Below are positions 20,278 through 30,566 of a DNA stretch of 64,000 bases, one piece after another. The notes beneath the pieces were generated by a model. That model was not told where the DNA came from, searched no databases, and saw nothing but the letters and a program-made list of their open reading frames with translations. Position 1 is the stretch's first letter. Each line of letters begins with the position of its first letter. The DNA comes from Streptomyces diastatochromogenes (GTDB lineage: Bacteria; Actinomycetota; Actinomycetes; Streptomycetales; Streptomycetaceae): assembly GCA_026913215.1 (NCBI GenBank), contig JAPTYK010000001.1:5394001-5458000 (forward strand), in the 5' to 3' direction. Both the position numbers and the translations under genes were made by a program.

Positions 20278-20307
20278 CCGACCGGAGGACCCCGCTCGGC
20301 CGGTCGG
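20278..20307 (+). terminator. Hairpin after the 2-hydroxyacid dehydrogenase
   Basis: CCGACCGG at 20278 pairs with CCGGTCGG at 20300, starting nine bases after the stop codon. No T run. Confidence 0.6.
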
Positions 20308-20705
20308 GTGACAGCGCCCGACACGCGCTGTGCACAAGCCCCTGGCCGTCACGGAGTACCGCCTGTCCCTGAGTGACTCTCCATCATGCGTCGAACGGAC
20401 TGACTGGAGAACGGATCATCGATTCAGAGGCGACGGCGACGCGGCCAAGCTTCCCGCGACCGGACGCAGCCAGGCCACCCAGACCACCCGCCCCACCGGC
20501 CACCCCACCAGGCCGCCCAACCTGCAAACACGGCCAGTGCATGGGGCCCCCGGTGACTGGCGGCACCGTGCTGCGTCTCATCCATTTGGCTGACCCCGCC
20601 TAAACAGCTGCTCCTTCTGGCTCTGCTTACGGGCTCGGCAAACGAGCCCGGCTTCCTGCTCCGGCGCTTTCGCTCCTTTTCGCTGGCCGAATCGCCTTCA
20701 CCACG
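20308..20705 (+). other. Poorly resolved stretch, probable leader and N-terminus of the GGDEF-EAL gene
   Basis: No intact gene is supported here. The last 100 bases probably encode the first membrane segment of the next gene in a shifted frame: from about 20609 one frame reads QLLLLALLTGSAN, and another reads FAGRIAFTTVPESS directly into the intact frame. Pro-rich open frames from 20373 to 20603 could be an N-terminal extension or non-coding. One or two lost bases would be enough to hide the true start. I see no RNA gene. Confidence 0.4.
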
Positions 20706-23172
20706 GTGCCCGAATCCTCCGCCGCCGACCTCTGCTTCTTACTCTTCGCCCCACCCGCCATCGTGGGCCTCCTCGTCCTCGCCAAGAAACCCGTCACCCG
20801 CGCCGGCTGGGTCTGCCTCGGGCTCGACGCCTGGCTCATCGGCGGCTCCCTGCTCACGCTCTCCTGGAGCCTCGCCCTCGCCCGCACCGCGCACGTCGAG
20901 GGCGAGTCCGTCACCCAGGCCGCGCTGTCGCTGGCCTACCCGCTGCTCGACATCGTGCTCGTCAGCATGGTCCTCGCCCTGCACTTCCGCCGCTCGCAGG
21001 CCAACCGCTCCGCGACGAACACCGCGATCGCCGCACTCGCCCTGACCGTGCTGTGCGACGCCCTCTTCACCTCGCCGCTGCTCCGCGCGAGCTACGCCTC
21101 CGGCCAGCTCCTCGACGCCGGCTGGTTCGCCGGCTCGCTGCTCCTCGCCTACGCCCCTGGGGCGTGCGCCGCCCGCCGGACACCGCCCGCGCCCCTCGCT
21201 CCACAGCCGCCCCGTCGCCGGCTCGCTCGCCGCCCTCACCCCGTACCTCGCCGCGGCCGTCTGCACCCTCGGCATCCTGTACAACGTCGTCGAGGGCCGC
21301 CGGGTCGACCGCGTCGTCGTCCTCACCGGCTGCACGGTCGTGCTCGCCCTCGTCGTCCGCCAGGGCATCATGCTCCTGGACAACATCGCCCTCACCCACG
21401 AACTGGCCCAGAAGGAGAACCACTTCAGGTCGCTCGTGCAGGGCTCCAGCGACGTCATCATGATCGCCGCGCCCACCGGGACCCTGCGCTACGTCAGCCC
21501 CGCCGCCACCGGGGTCTACGGGCGCGACGCCGAGGAGCTCGTCGGCTCCGAGCTCGCCTCCCTGATCCACCCCGAGGACCTCGGCGCCGTCGTCCACGAG
21601 GTGCGCCGCTTCCTGGCCGTCTCGCCCGCCGAGGAGCCCACCACCCGCATCGAATGCCGCTTCCGCTCCGGCCGCGGCGACTGGCTCAACGTCGAGTCGA
21701 CCGTCAACCGCCACCAGGGCGGCCTGATCTTCAACAGCCGGGACGTCACCGAACGCGTCCGCCTCCAGGCCCAGTTGCAGCACAACGCCGAGCACGACCC
21801 GCTCACCGACCTGCCCAACCGCGCCCTCTTCACCCGGCGCGTCCGGCAGGCCCTCGGCGGCCGCCGCGCCTCCGACCCCGGCACCGCCGTGCTCTTCATC
21901 GACCTCGACGGCTTCAAGGGGGTCAACGACCGCCTCGGCCACCAGGCGGGCGACGACCTCCTCGTCCAGGCCGCCCGCCGCCTCCACGACTCCGTACGGG
22001 CCGGGGACACCGCCGCCCGGCTCGGCGGCGACGAGTTCGCCGCCCTCATCCTCGGCGACGGCGGCCGCGACCGGACGGCCCGCCGCAACCAGGTCCAGGA
22101 GATCGCCGACCGGCTCCGGCTCACGCTCTCCCAGCCCTACCGCGTGGACGGGGGCAACGAGGTGCGGGTCGCCGCCTCCATCGGCGTCGCCTTCGCCGAA
22201 CCCGGCATCGAGGCCGGCGACCTCCTGCGCAACGCCGACCTGGCCATGTACCGGGCCAAGGCCGCCGGCAAGGACCGCGTCGAGCTCTACGCCCCGCAGA
22301 TGCAGGCCGAGGTGGTCCGCCGCACCGAACTGGCCGCCCGGCTGCGCACCGCCCTCCACGACGGCGAGTTCGCCCTGCTCCACCAGCCCGTCGTCGACCT
22401 CGCCACCGGCCGGATCTCCGCCGTCAGCGCCCAGGCCCGCTGGCGCTCCACCCAGGGCATCCTCTTCACCCCCGCCGAGTACCTCCGGGCCACCGACGAC
22501 GGCGAGCGCACCGCCGAGCTCGGCCGCTGGCTCCTCGAAGAGGCCGTCGAGCAGGCCGCCGAGCGGGCGGGAATCGGCCACCGCACGCCCGTGTCCATCC
22601 GGCTCTCCGCCGGCCGCCTCCTGGACCGCTCACTGCCCCTCGGCTCGGTCGAGTCGCTGCTCACCCGCTACGGGCTGCCCTCCGGCTCGCTGATCGTCGA
22701 GCTCGCCGACAGCGACCCCCGGACCCCGCTCGACGAGCTGGAACAGCGCCTGGTCGCCCTGCGCCGCCTCGGGGTGCGGATCGTGCTCGACGGATTCGGC
22801 AGCGGACACATGGCGATCAACGCCCTGCGCAGGCTTCCCGTCGACATACTGAAGCTGGACCGGGGACTCGTCGAGGGTGTCGTCGAATCGGCCCGCCTCC
22901 GCAAGATCACCAGCGGGGTGCTCCGCATCGCCGGCGAGCTCGGCCTGCAGACCCTGGCCGAGGGCGTCGACGTCCCGGAGCAGGTCGTCGCCCTGCGCGC
23001 GATGGGCTGCAGCCACGCCCAGGGCATGGCCTTCTCGGGCCCGCTCGACGAATACCGCCTGCGCAGGGCCCTCGTACGGGACGAGTACCCGCTGCCCGGA
23101 GCGGTCCCCGTGCGTGTCGGAAACCACCCCCCGATCGGCTCACATTCTGAGACGCCCGTCCCACCCACTTGA
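20706..23172 (+). CDS. Membrane PAS-GGDEF-EAL protein with degenerate EAL site (start uncertain, two frameshifts)
   Basis: A membrane c-di-GMP signalling protein of about 823 residues from the first in-frame GTG. About seven hydrophobic segments (for example FLLFAPPAIVGLLVLA) precede a PAS domain (FRSLVQGSSDVIMIAAPTG), a GGDEF domain (LGGDEFAAL) with an intact RxxD inhibitory site (RAGD five residues before it), and an EAL-fold domain. In the last, EAL is replaced by SAQ (AVSAQARW) and DDFGxG by DGFGSG, so it is probably a synthase whose EAL part only binds ligand or is inactive. Frameshifts near 21160 and 21196 fall in the membrane part. It ends 33 bases before the ilvB leader peptide. Confidence 0.88.
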
Positions 23173-23205
23173 CAGTGGTGAGGGCGGAGAGGGAGGGTCA
23201 GTGCC

Positions 23206-23247
23206 ATGCGCACCCGAATTCTCGTACTTGGAAAGCGCGTCGGCTGA
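23206..23247 (+). CDS. ilvB leader peptide (attenuation)
   Basis: A 13-residue leader, MRTRILVLGKRVG, preceded by GAGGGAGGG. It contains Ile-Leu-Val-Leu in a row, written with codons ATT, CTC, GTA and CTT, three of which are rare in this genome. Stalling there when branched-chain aminoacyl-tRNAs run low would control the terminator 45 bases downstream and hence ilvBN. Leaders of this kind before ilvB are known in actinobacteria. Confidence 0.9.
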   Translation: MRTRILVLGKRVG

Positions 23248-23291
23248 AGCAGGGTCCCCTTAGGTCCCGCTGAGAACGCACCCGACGCGCT

Positions 23292-23325
23292 CCCCTCGCT
23301 TGCCTCACGGCACGAGGGGTTTTTT
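23292..23325 (+). terminator. ilvB attenuator terminator
   Basis: CCCCTCG (23292) pairs with CGAGGGG (23313) around an inner TGCC-TCAC-GGCA stem, followed by TTTTTT. It lies between the leader peptide and ilvB, as expected of an attenuator. The segment 23248-23291 presumably forms the competing antiterminator; I have not folded it. Confidence 0.88.
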
Positions 23326-23406
23326 GTTGCACCGGCTCACCCCAAAAACGACGCAAACCCCTGCAAAACACCTCGCAAAAACCCTCTGCTTCGAGAAGAG
23401 ATGCTG

Positions 23407-25247
23407 ATGACCGAGCAGGCCACCGGGCACCATCCGCAGCCGCGCCCCGTAACGGCGCGCAGCCCACCACCGTCGAGCACGTCACGGGTGCGCAGTCCCT
23501 CATCCGTTCTCTCGAGGAAGTGGGCGCCGACACCGTCTTCGGCATCCCCGGCGGCGCGATCCTCCCCGCCTACGACCCGATGATGGACTCGAAGCGGGTG
23601 CGCCACATCCTCGTCCGCCACGAGCAGGGGGCGGGCCACGCCGCCACCGGTTACGCGCAGGCCACCGGCAAGGTCGGCGTCTGCATGGCGACCTCGGGCC
23701 CCGGTGCGACCAACCTCGTCACCCCGATCGCCGACGCGCACATGGACTCGGTCCCGCTCGTCGCGATCACCGGTCAGGTCTCCTCGAAGGCGATCGGCAC
23801 GGACGCCTTCCAGGAGGCGGACATCTGCGGCATCACGATGCCGATCACCAAGCACAACTTCCTCGTCACCAAGGCCGAGGACATCCCGCGGACGATCGCC
23901 GAGGCCTTCCACATCGCCTCCACCGGCCGTCCGGGCCCGGTCCTGGTCGACATCGCCAAGGACGCGCTCCAGGCGAAGACCACCTTCAGCTGGCCGCCGC
24001 AGACCGACCTGCCCGGCTACCGCCCGGTCACCAAGCCGCACGCCAAGCAGATCCGCGAGGCCGCCAAGCTGATCAGCGCCGCCAAGCGGCCCGTGCTGTA
24101 CGTCGGCGGCGGCGTCATCAAGGCCGGCGCCACCGCCGAGCTGAAGATCCTCGCCGAGCTCACCGGCGCCCCGGTCACCACCACCCTGATGGCGCTCGGC
24201 GCGTTCCCCGACAGCCACCCGCTGCACGTCGGCATGCCCGGCATGCACGGCGCCGTCACGGCCGTCACCGCGCTCCAGAAGGCCGACCTGATCGTCGCCC
24301 TCGGCGCCCGCTTCGACGACCGCGTCACCGGCAAGCTCGACAGCTTCGCCCCGTACGCCAAGATCGTCCACGCGGACATCGACCCGGCCGAGATCGGCAA
24401 GAACCGCGCCGCCGACGTCCCGATCGTCGGTGACGCCCGCGAGGTCATCGCCGACCTGGTCCAGGCCGTCCAGGCCGAGCACAGCGAGGGCAACAAGGGC
24501 GACTACACCGCCTGGTGGAGCGACCTGAGCCGCTGGCGCGAGACCTACCCGCTCGGCTACGACCTGCCGGAGGACGGCAGCCTCTCGCCGCAGCAGGTCA
24601 TCCAGCGCATCGGCCGGCTCGCCCCCGAGGGCACGATCTTCGCCGCGGGCGTCGGCCAGCACCAGATGTGGGCCGCCCACTTCATCGACTACGAGCAGCC
24701 CGCCACCTGGCTGAACTCCGGCGGCGCCGGGACGATGGGCTACGCGGTCCCCGCCGCGATGGGCGCCAAGGCCGGCATGCCGGACCGCACGGTCTGGGCG
24801 GTCGACGGCGACGGCTGCTTCCAGATGACCAACCAGGAGCTCACCACCTGCGCCCTGAACAACATCCCGATCAAGGTCGCCATCATCAACAACGGCGCCC
24901 TCGGCATGGTCCGTCAGTGGCAGACGCTCTTCTACAACCAGCGCTACTCGAACACCGTCCTGCACTCCGGCCCGGACGACGTCCAGGCGAACAAGGGCAC
25001 CCGCGTCCCCGACTTCGTCAAGCTCTCCGAGGCCATGGGCTGTGTCGCCCTGCGCTGTGAGGACCCGGCCGACCTGGACAAGGTCATCGCCGAGGCCAAC
25101 GCCATCAACGACCGCCCGGTCGTGATCGACTTCATCGTCCACGAGGACGCCCAGGTCTGGCCGATGGTCGCCGCCGGCACCTCGAACGACGAGGTCATGG
25201 CCGCGCGGGGCGTCCGCCCCGACTTCGGCGACGGCGAAGACGACTGA
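23407..25247 (+). CDS. ilvB: Acetolactate synthase large subunit (one frameshift near the start)
   Basis: The thiamine diphosphate enzyme, about 613 residues, that condenses pyruvate with pyruvate or 2-ketobutyrate in the first common step of valine, leucine and isoleucine synthesis. The activating Glu (RHEQGAGH), the FAD-binding middle and the cofactor motif GDGCF..NN (VDGDGCFQMTNQE to AIINNGALGM) are clear. A C lost from a C run near 23443 separates the first dozen residues (MTEQATGHHPQPRP) from the rest. ATG 23407 is chosen over 23401 by spacing from the purine-rich ribosome site. Controlled by the leader and attenuator upstream; ilvN follows 31 bases later. Confidence 0.96.
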
Positions 25248-25278
25248 GCGAGCAGAGCGAAAAGGAAGAGACCCAGAC

Positions 25279-25806
25279 ATGTCCACCAAGCACACGCTCT
25301 CCGTTCTCGTCGAGAACACGCCCGGCATCCTCGCCCGGATCGCCGCCCTGTTCTCCCGCCGCGGCTTCAACATCGACTCCCTCGCCGTGGGCGTCACCGA
25401 GCACCCCGACATCTCCCGCATCACCATCGTGGTCGGTGTCGAGGACCTGCCCCTGGAGCAGGTGACCAAGCAGCTCAACAAGCTGGTCAACGTCCTGAAG
25501 ATCGTCGAACTCGAGCCCAGCGCTGCGATCCAGCGCGAGCTCGTCCTGGTGAAGGTCCGCGCCGACAACGAGACCCGCTCCCAGATCGTCGAGATCGTGC
25601 AGCTGTTCCGCGCCAAGACCGTGGACGTCTCCCCCGAGGCGGTCACCATCGAGGCCACCGGTTCGAGTGACAAGCTCGAAGCGATGCTCAAGATGCTGGA
25701 GCAGTTCGGCATCAAGGAGCTCGTGCAGTCCGGCACGATCGCCATAGGGCGTGGCGCCCGGTCCATCACGGACCGGTCCCTGCGGGCCCTCGACCGCAGC
25801 GCCTGA
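25279..25806 (+). CDS. ilvN: Acetolactate synthase small (regulatory) subunit
   Basis: A 175-residue regulatory subunit that binds valine and confers feedback inhibition on IlvB. The N-terminal ACT domain (LSVLVENTPGILARIAALFSRR) and the C-terminal IlvN domain (MLKMLEQFGIKELVQSGTIAIGRG) are complete. ATG at 25279, after AAGGAAGAG. Same operon as ilvB. Intact frame and normal length. It ends about 120 bases before ilvC. Confidence 0.97.
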   Translation: MSTKHTLSVLVENTPGILARIAALFSRRGFNIDSLAVGVTEHPDISRITIVVGVEDLPLEQVTKQLNKLVNVLKIVELEPSAAIQRELVLVKVRADNETRSQIVEIVQLFRAKTVDVSPEAVTIEATGSSDKLEAMLKMLEQFGIKELVQSGTIAIGRGARSITDRSLRALDRSA

Positions 25807-25925
25807 GAGTCCTCGACGCCCGGCCGCGGGTCCGCCCCGCGGTCCGATTGACGAGACCCGAAAACTTTCCTCCCGCTCCCCGCCGTACGGTGGGACGCAA
25901 CACCAGCACCTCAAGGAGAATCCCA

Positions 25926-26927
25926 GTGGCCGAGCTGTTCTACGACGCAGACGCCGACCTGTCCATCATCCAGGGCCGCAAGGTCGCGGTGATCGGCTAC
26001 GGCAGCCAGGGGCACGCCCACGCGCTGTCGCTCCGTGACTCCGGTGTCGACGTCCGCGTCGGTCTCCAGGAGGGCTCGAAGTCCAAGGCCAAGGCCGAGG
26101 AGCAGGGTCTGCGCGTCGTCTCCGTCGCCCAGGCGGCGGAAGAGGCCGACCTCATCATGATCCTGACGCCGGACCCGATCCAGGCCCAGGTCTACGAGGA
26201 GTCCATCAAGGACCACCTGAAGGAGGGCGACGCGCTCTTCTTCGGCCACGGTCTGAACGTCCGTTACGGCTTCATCAAGGTGCCCGAGGGCATCGACGTC
26301 GCCCTGGTCGCCCCGAAGGGCCCGGGCCACCTGGTCCGCCGTCAGTACGAGGAGGGCCGCGGCGTTCCGTGCATCGCGGCCGTCGAGCAGGACGCCACCG
26401 GCAAGGCCTTCGACCTGGCGCTCTCGTACGCCAAGGGCATCGGCGGCACCCGCGCCGGCGTCATCAAGACGACCTTCACCGAGGAGACCGAGACCGACCT
26501 GTTCGGTGAGCAGGCCGTCCTCTGCGGTGGCACCGCGGCCCTGGTCAAGGCGGGCTTCGAGACCCTGACCGAGGCCGGCTACCAGCCGGAGATCGCCTAC
26601 TTCGAGTGCCTCCACGAGCTGAAGCTCATCGTCGACCTCATGTACGAGGGCGGCCTGGAGAAGATGCGCTGGTCGGTCTCCGAGACCGCCGAGTGGGGCG
26701 ACTACGTCACCGGCCCGCGGATCATCACCGAGGCCACCAAGGCCGAGATGAAGAAGGTCCTCGCGGAGATCCAGGACGGCACCTTCGCCAAGGAGTGGAT
26801 GGCCGAGTACCACGGCGGCCTGAAGAAGTACAACGAGTACAAGTCCCAGGACTCCAACCACCTCCTGGAGACCACCGGCAAGGAGCTGCGCAAGCTCATG
26901 AGCTGGGTGAACGACGAGGAGGCGTAA
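25926..26927 (+). CDS. ilvC: Ketol-acid reductoisomerase
   Basis: A 333-residue class I enzyme that rearranges and reduces acetolactate or acetohydroxybutyrate with NADPH and magnesium. The nucleotide motif GYGSQGHAHALSLRDSG, the metal-binding segment GGTAALVKAGFETLTEAGY and YFECLHELKLIVDLMYEGG are standard. GTG at 25926 follows CAAGGAG. The 119-base gap from ilvN contains a GC-rich inverted repeat (CCGCGG twice near 25825), so it may have its own promoter. A strong terminator follows. Confidence 0.97.
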   Translation: MAELFYDADADLSIIQGRKVAVIGYGSQGHAHALSLRDSGVDVRVGLQEGSKSKAKAEEQGLRVVSVAQAAEEADLIMILTPDPIQAQVYEESIKDHLKEGDALFFGHGLNVRYGFIKVPEGIDVALVAPKGPGHLVRRQYEEGRGVPCIAAVEQDATGKAFDLALSYAKGIGGTRAGVIKTTFTEETETDLFGEQAVLCGGTAALVKAGFETLTEAGYQPEIAYFECLHELKLIVDLMYEGGLEKMRWSVSETAEWGDYVTGPRIITEATKAEMKKVLAEIQDGTFAKEWMAEYHGGLKKYNEYKSQDSNHLLETTGKELRKLMSWVNDEEA

Positions 26928-26934
26928 GCCTTCG

Positions 26935-26969
26935 GACGAGGGGCCGGACAGGGTGTCCGGCCCCTCGTC
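26935..26969 (+). terminator. Terminator after ilvC
   Basis: A perfect 16-bp stem (GACGAGGGGCCGGACA, loop GGG, exact complement) starting eight bases after the ilvC stop. It closes the ilvBNC block. Confidence 0.92.
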
Positions 26970-26974
26970 ACATC

Positions 26975-26993
26975 GTTGGACACCCCGTCCAAC
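26975..26993. promoter_or_regulatory. Inverted repeat upstream of serA
   Basis: GTTGGAC-N5-GTCCAAC, a perfect 7-bp inverted repeat just after the ilvC terminator, with a further TCCAAC half-site near 27011. A TACACT box at 27046 could be a -10 element for serA. The position suits an operator or a serA leader element; the regulator is unknown. Confidence 0.45.
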
Positions 26994-27163
26994 CACGGAC
27001 GGGTGATCCTTCCAACGAGGCGCATGAACTGCGCCGACGCACCACTACACTTCTCAACAACATCGCGTCTGGCCCACAGCGTCGTGCGCTTTCACGCGGC
27101 AAGCCCCCTCCACCGCCTGCGGCCGTCGGGACGGCCGTCCGCACTGCCTCTGTGAGGACTCAC

Positions 27164-28752
27164 GTGAGCTCGAAACCTGTCGTACTCATCGCTGAAGAGC
27201 TGTCGCCCGCCACCGTGGACGCCCTGGGCCCGGACTTCGAGATCCGGCACTGCAACGGTGCCGACCGGGCCGAGCTGCTCCCCGCCATCGCCGATGTGGA
27301 CGCGATCCTGGTCCGCTCCGCGACCAAGGTCGACGCCGAGGCCCTCGCCGCGGCGAACAAGCTCCGGGTCGTCGCCCGTGCCGGCGTCGGTCTGGACAAC
27401 GTCGACGTCTCCGCCGCCACCAAGGCCGGCGTCATGGTCGTGAACGCCCCGACCTCGAACATCGTCACCGCCGCCGAGCTCGCGTGCGGTCTGCTCGTCG
27501 CCACCGCGCGCAACATCCCGCAGGCCAACACCGCCCTGAAGAACGGCGAGTGGAAGCGCAGCAAGTACACCGGCGTCGAGCTGAGCGAGAAGACCCTCGG
27601 CGTCGTCGGCCTCGGCCGCATCGGCGTCCTGGTCGCCCAGCGCATGTCCGCCTTCGGCATGAAGATCGTCGCGTACGACCCCTACGTGCAGCCGGCCCGC
27701 GCCGCCCAGATGGGCGTGAAGCTGCTGTCCCTGGACGAGCTCCTCGAAGTCGCCGACTTCATCACCGTCCACCTGCCGAAGACCCCGGAGACCCTCGGTC
27801 TCATCGGCGACGAGGCGCTGCACAAGGTCAAGCCCTCCGTCCGCATCGTCAACGCCGCGCGCGGCGGATCGTGGACGAGGCCGCGCTGTACTCGGCGCTC
27901 AAGGAGGGCCGGGTCGCCGGCGCGGGCCTCGACGTGTACGCGAAGGAGCCCTGCACGGACTCCCCGCTCTTCGAGCTCGACCAGGTCGTCTGCACCCCGC
28001 ACCTCGGCGCCTCCACGGACGAGGCCCAGGAGAAGGCCGGCATCGCGGTCGCCAAGTCGGTGCGCCTGGCGCTCGCCGGCGAGCTGGTCCCGGACGCGGT
28101 CAACGTCCAGGGCGGCGTCATCGCCGAGGACGTGAAGCCGGGTCTGCCGCTCGCCGAGAAGCTCGGCCGGATCTTCACCGCCCTCGCGGGCGAGGTCGCG
28201 TCCCGTCTCGACGTCGAGGTCTACGGCGAGATCACCCAGCACGACGTGAAGGTGCTCGAACTCTCCGCGCTCAAGGGCGTGTTCGAGGACGTGGTCGACG
28301 AGACCGTGTCGTACGTCAACGCCCCGCTGTTCGCGCAGGAGCGCGGTGTCGAGGTGCGCCTGACGACGAGCTCCGAGTCGCCCGACCACCGCAACGTGGT
28401 CACCGTGCGCGGCACCCTGGCGAACGGCGAGGAGGTCGCGGTCTCCGGCACGCTGGCCGGTCCCAAGCACCTCCAGAAGATCGTCGCGGTCGGCGACTAC
28501 GACGTGGACGTGGCGCTCGCCGACCACATGGTCGTGCTGCGCTACGAGGACCGTCCGGGCGTCGTCGGCACCGTCGGCCGGATCCTCGGCGAGGCCGGTC
28601 TGAACATCGCGGGCATGCAGGTGGCGCGCGCGGAGGAGGGCGGCGAGGCGCTCGTCGTCCTCACCGTGGACGACACCGTCCCGGCCGGCGTCCTCGCGGA
28701 GATCGCGGAGGAGATCGGCGCGGCCTCGGCCCGCTCGGTCAACCTGATCTGA
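27164..28752 (+). CDS. serA: D-3-phosphoglycerate dehydrogenase (one frameshift)
   Basis: The first enzyme of serine synthesis, about 529 residues, oxidising 3-phosphoglycerate with NAD. The catalytic and cofactor domains (GLGRIGVLVAQRM, then TPHLGASTDEAQEKAG) are followed by the actinobacterial intervening domain and a C-terminal ACT domain (RPGVVGTVGRILGEAGLNIAGM), the long form that is feedback-inhibited by serine in mycobacteria. A base lost near 27868 breaks RGGIVDE, just after the catalytic Arg. GTG start at 27164. Confidence 0.96.
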
Positions 28753-28769
28753 CGCTCCCGGGGCCTCCC

Positions 28770-28820
28770 GTACCCGGTTGATAGACGACTGTCTTACACA
28801 AGCGTCTATCGGCCGGGTAC
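28770..28820. promoter_or_regulatory. Extended palindromic operator and promoter of the TetR gene
   Basis: Two nested inverted repeats share one centre: GTACCCGG..CCGGGTAC (28770, 28813) and GATAGACG..CGTCTATC (28780, 28803), giving 18-base arms with only a TT/GG mismatch around a 15-base spacer. A TTACAC box (28794) and TACAGT box (28818) 18 bases apart would put the start of transcription at about the ATG (28830), so the mRNA is probably leaderless. This is most simply autoregulation by the TetR protein. Confidence 0.7.
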
Positions 28821-28829
28821 AGTGCTGTC

Positions 28830-29405
28830 ATGGGACACAAGGAAGACCTCCTCGAAGGCGCCAAGCGCTGCCTCCTGGAGAAGGGCTACGGGCGCACCAC
28901 CGCGCGCGACATCGTCGCCGCCTCGGGCACCAACCTCGCCTCCATCGGCTACCACTACGGCTCCAAGGACGCCCTGCTCCAGCAGGCCTTCCTGGCGCTG
29001 ACCGAGGAGTGGGGCGACCGGGCGGGCGCCGCCGGGGCCGAGGGCGAGAAGGCGCTGCCGGCCGACCCGTACGAGCGTTTCCATGCCGTCTGGGAGCAGG
29101 TCGTCGCCGCGGCCGGCCCGAGCCGCCCGGTCTGGAAGCTCCAGACCGAGGTCGTCACCCGCATCGACGACGACGAGAAGCTCCGCGAGGCCATCAAGGA
29201 GCCCCAGCGCGAGGGCCGCCTCGGCATGGCGCAGGGCTTCCTCGGCATCGACCCGGAGCGGGACCCCGAGAAGGCCCGGGTCGCCGGACTGCTCTGCCAG
29301 GCCCTCGCGACCGGCGTCATGATCCAGTGGATGGTCGACCCGGAGACCGCGCCGAGCGCCGACGACCTCACCGCGGGACTGCGGGTCCTGATGGAGGGCG
29401 CGTAG
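28830..29405 (+). CDS. TetR-family transcriptional regulator
   Basis: A 191-residue repressor. The helix-turn-helix lies at residues about 10-55 (GYGRTTARDIVAASGTNLASIGYHYGSKDALL). The C-terminal ligand domain is of the TetR_C type with a conserved-looking WKLQTE segment and AxGVMIQWMVDPE near the end. ATG at 28830; little space is left for a ribosome site, in line with a leaderless message. No partner gene is adjacent: serA lies upstream on the same strand, and a PucR gene is convergent 12 bases away. Ligand unknown. Confidence 0.93.
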   Translation: MGHKEDLLEGAKRCLLEKGYGRTTARDIVAASGTNLASIGYHYGSKDALLQQAFLALTEEWGDRAGAAGAEGEKALPADPYERFHAVWEQVVAAAGPSRPVWKLQTEVVTRIDDDEKLREAIKEPQREGRLGMAQGFLGIDPERDPEKARVAGLLCQALATGVMIQWMVDPETAPSADDLTAGLRVLMEGA

Positions 29406-29416
29406 GGGGAGGACCC

Positions 29417-30525
29417 TCAGAGCCGGGCCGACTTCAGGGACATGTGCAGCAGGAGGCGGTCCTCGCCGTCGTCCAGGTCGAGGCCGGTGAGCTGCTCGAC
29501 CCGGGACAGCCGGTAGTAGAGGGTCTGGCGGTGGATGCCCAGGGCGCGGCCGTGCGGCCCGCCTGGCCCGCGTTGTCGAGGAACGCCTCGGCGGTGCGGG
29601 CCAGTTCGGTGTGGGCGGGGGCGAGCAGCGGGGCGACGACCGGGTCGATCTCGGGTGGTAGAGCGCCGCGAGCAGCCGGTACGGGCCGATCCCGGCCCAC
29701 TCCGCGACCGGGCCGAGGGTCGGCTGCGCCGTGGCGGCGCGGGCCGCCGTGTTGGCCTCGCGCCAGGCCGCCGGGAGCTCCGCGAGGCCCCGGCGGGGTT
29801 CGCGATGCCGGCCGGGGCGGCGCCGCGCAGCCGGTCGGCGGCCGTGTGGGCGGGGAGAGGTCCTCGGCCGTGCGCAGCCGCACGAGGACGGCGAGGGACT
29901 CGCCCTCGGGGAGCACGGTGACCGCCGCCGCGCCGGGGACCGCCCGGATCGACGGGGCCTCGCCCCGCCAGGGCGTCACGCAGACGACGGTGTGCAGACC
30001 GTCCGCGCTGGGCCCGAGGGCGACCCGGAGCGCCGCGACGGCCATGTCGCTCTGCCAGCCGCGCCCGGCGGTCAGGACGGCGGCGAACTCGCGCGAGAGG
30101 TCGGCGTCCGCCCGCTCCTCGTCGGCGAGGAGGCCGCCGATCCGGGTGGCGACCTCCATCGCGGCCGCGAGCTGGGCGGGCGTGGGGCCGGGCTCGGCGT
30201 CGAGCAGCCAGACGTACCCGAGGACGACGCCCCGATGGCGTACGGGGAGGCAGATGCGGTCCCGGAAGACCCCGGCGTCCGGGGCGGCCGGGATGCGTAC
30301 CGGGCCCGTCGCCCGGGTGATGCCGAAGCCCTCGAACCAGGCGCGGACCGCCGGGGTCGACTTCCGGGTCAGGATCGAGCGCGTCCGGACGGGGTCCATG
30401 GCGGTGTCGTCGTCGCTGTCGTGGGCGCCGAAGGCGATCAGCCCGAAATCGCGGTTCTCCAGCGTCGCCGGCGCGCCCAGGAGCGCGGAGATCTCGTCCA
30501 CCAGTTCTTGGTAATCGCCCTTCAC
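29417..30525 (-). CDS. PucR-family regulator, probable proline-catabolism regulator (several frameshifts)
   Basis: A regulator of about 370 residues with an N-terminal sensing region (LLGAPATLENRDFGLIAFGAHD), a GGDEF-like middle and the PucR C-terminal HTH (ALGIHRQTLYYRLSRVEQLTGLDL). Frameshifts between about 29550 and 29860 disrupt the region before the HTH. It is divergent from proline dehydrogenase and P5C dehydrogenase, the classic setting of the PutR activator of proline use in Streptomyces; that identity is inference from position. ATG start at 30525. Confidence 0.85.
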
Positions 30526-30551
30526 GGCGCCATTCTCGCACCCCCCTCAGA

Positions 30552-30566
30552 CATCTGTATGAGATG
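30552..30566. promoter_or_regulatory. Inverted repeat near the PucR gene start
   Basis: CATCT-GTATG-AGATG, a 5-bp inverted repeat 27 bases upstream of the PucR start in the divergent promoter region. A candidate autoregulatory site; short, so weak evidence. Confidence 0.35.

Noticed and set aside
20373..20603. A separate gene in the Pro-rich frame before the membrane GGDEF-EAL gene
   Set aside because: No clear ribosome site, no motif and a biased composition; more likely leader or a frameshifted N-terminal extension.
23169..23174. TTGACA as a -35 box for the ilvB leader
   Set aside because: It overlaps the stop codon of the upstream gene and no -10 box lies at 16-19 bases; the promoter is probably further upstream.
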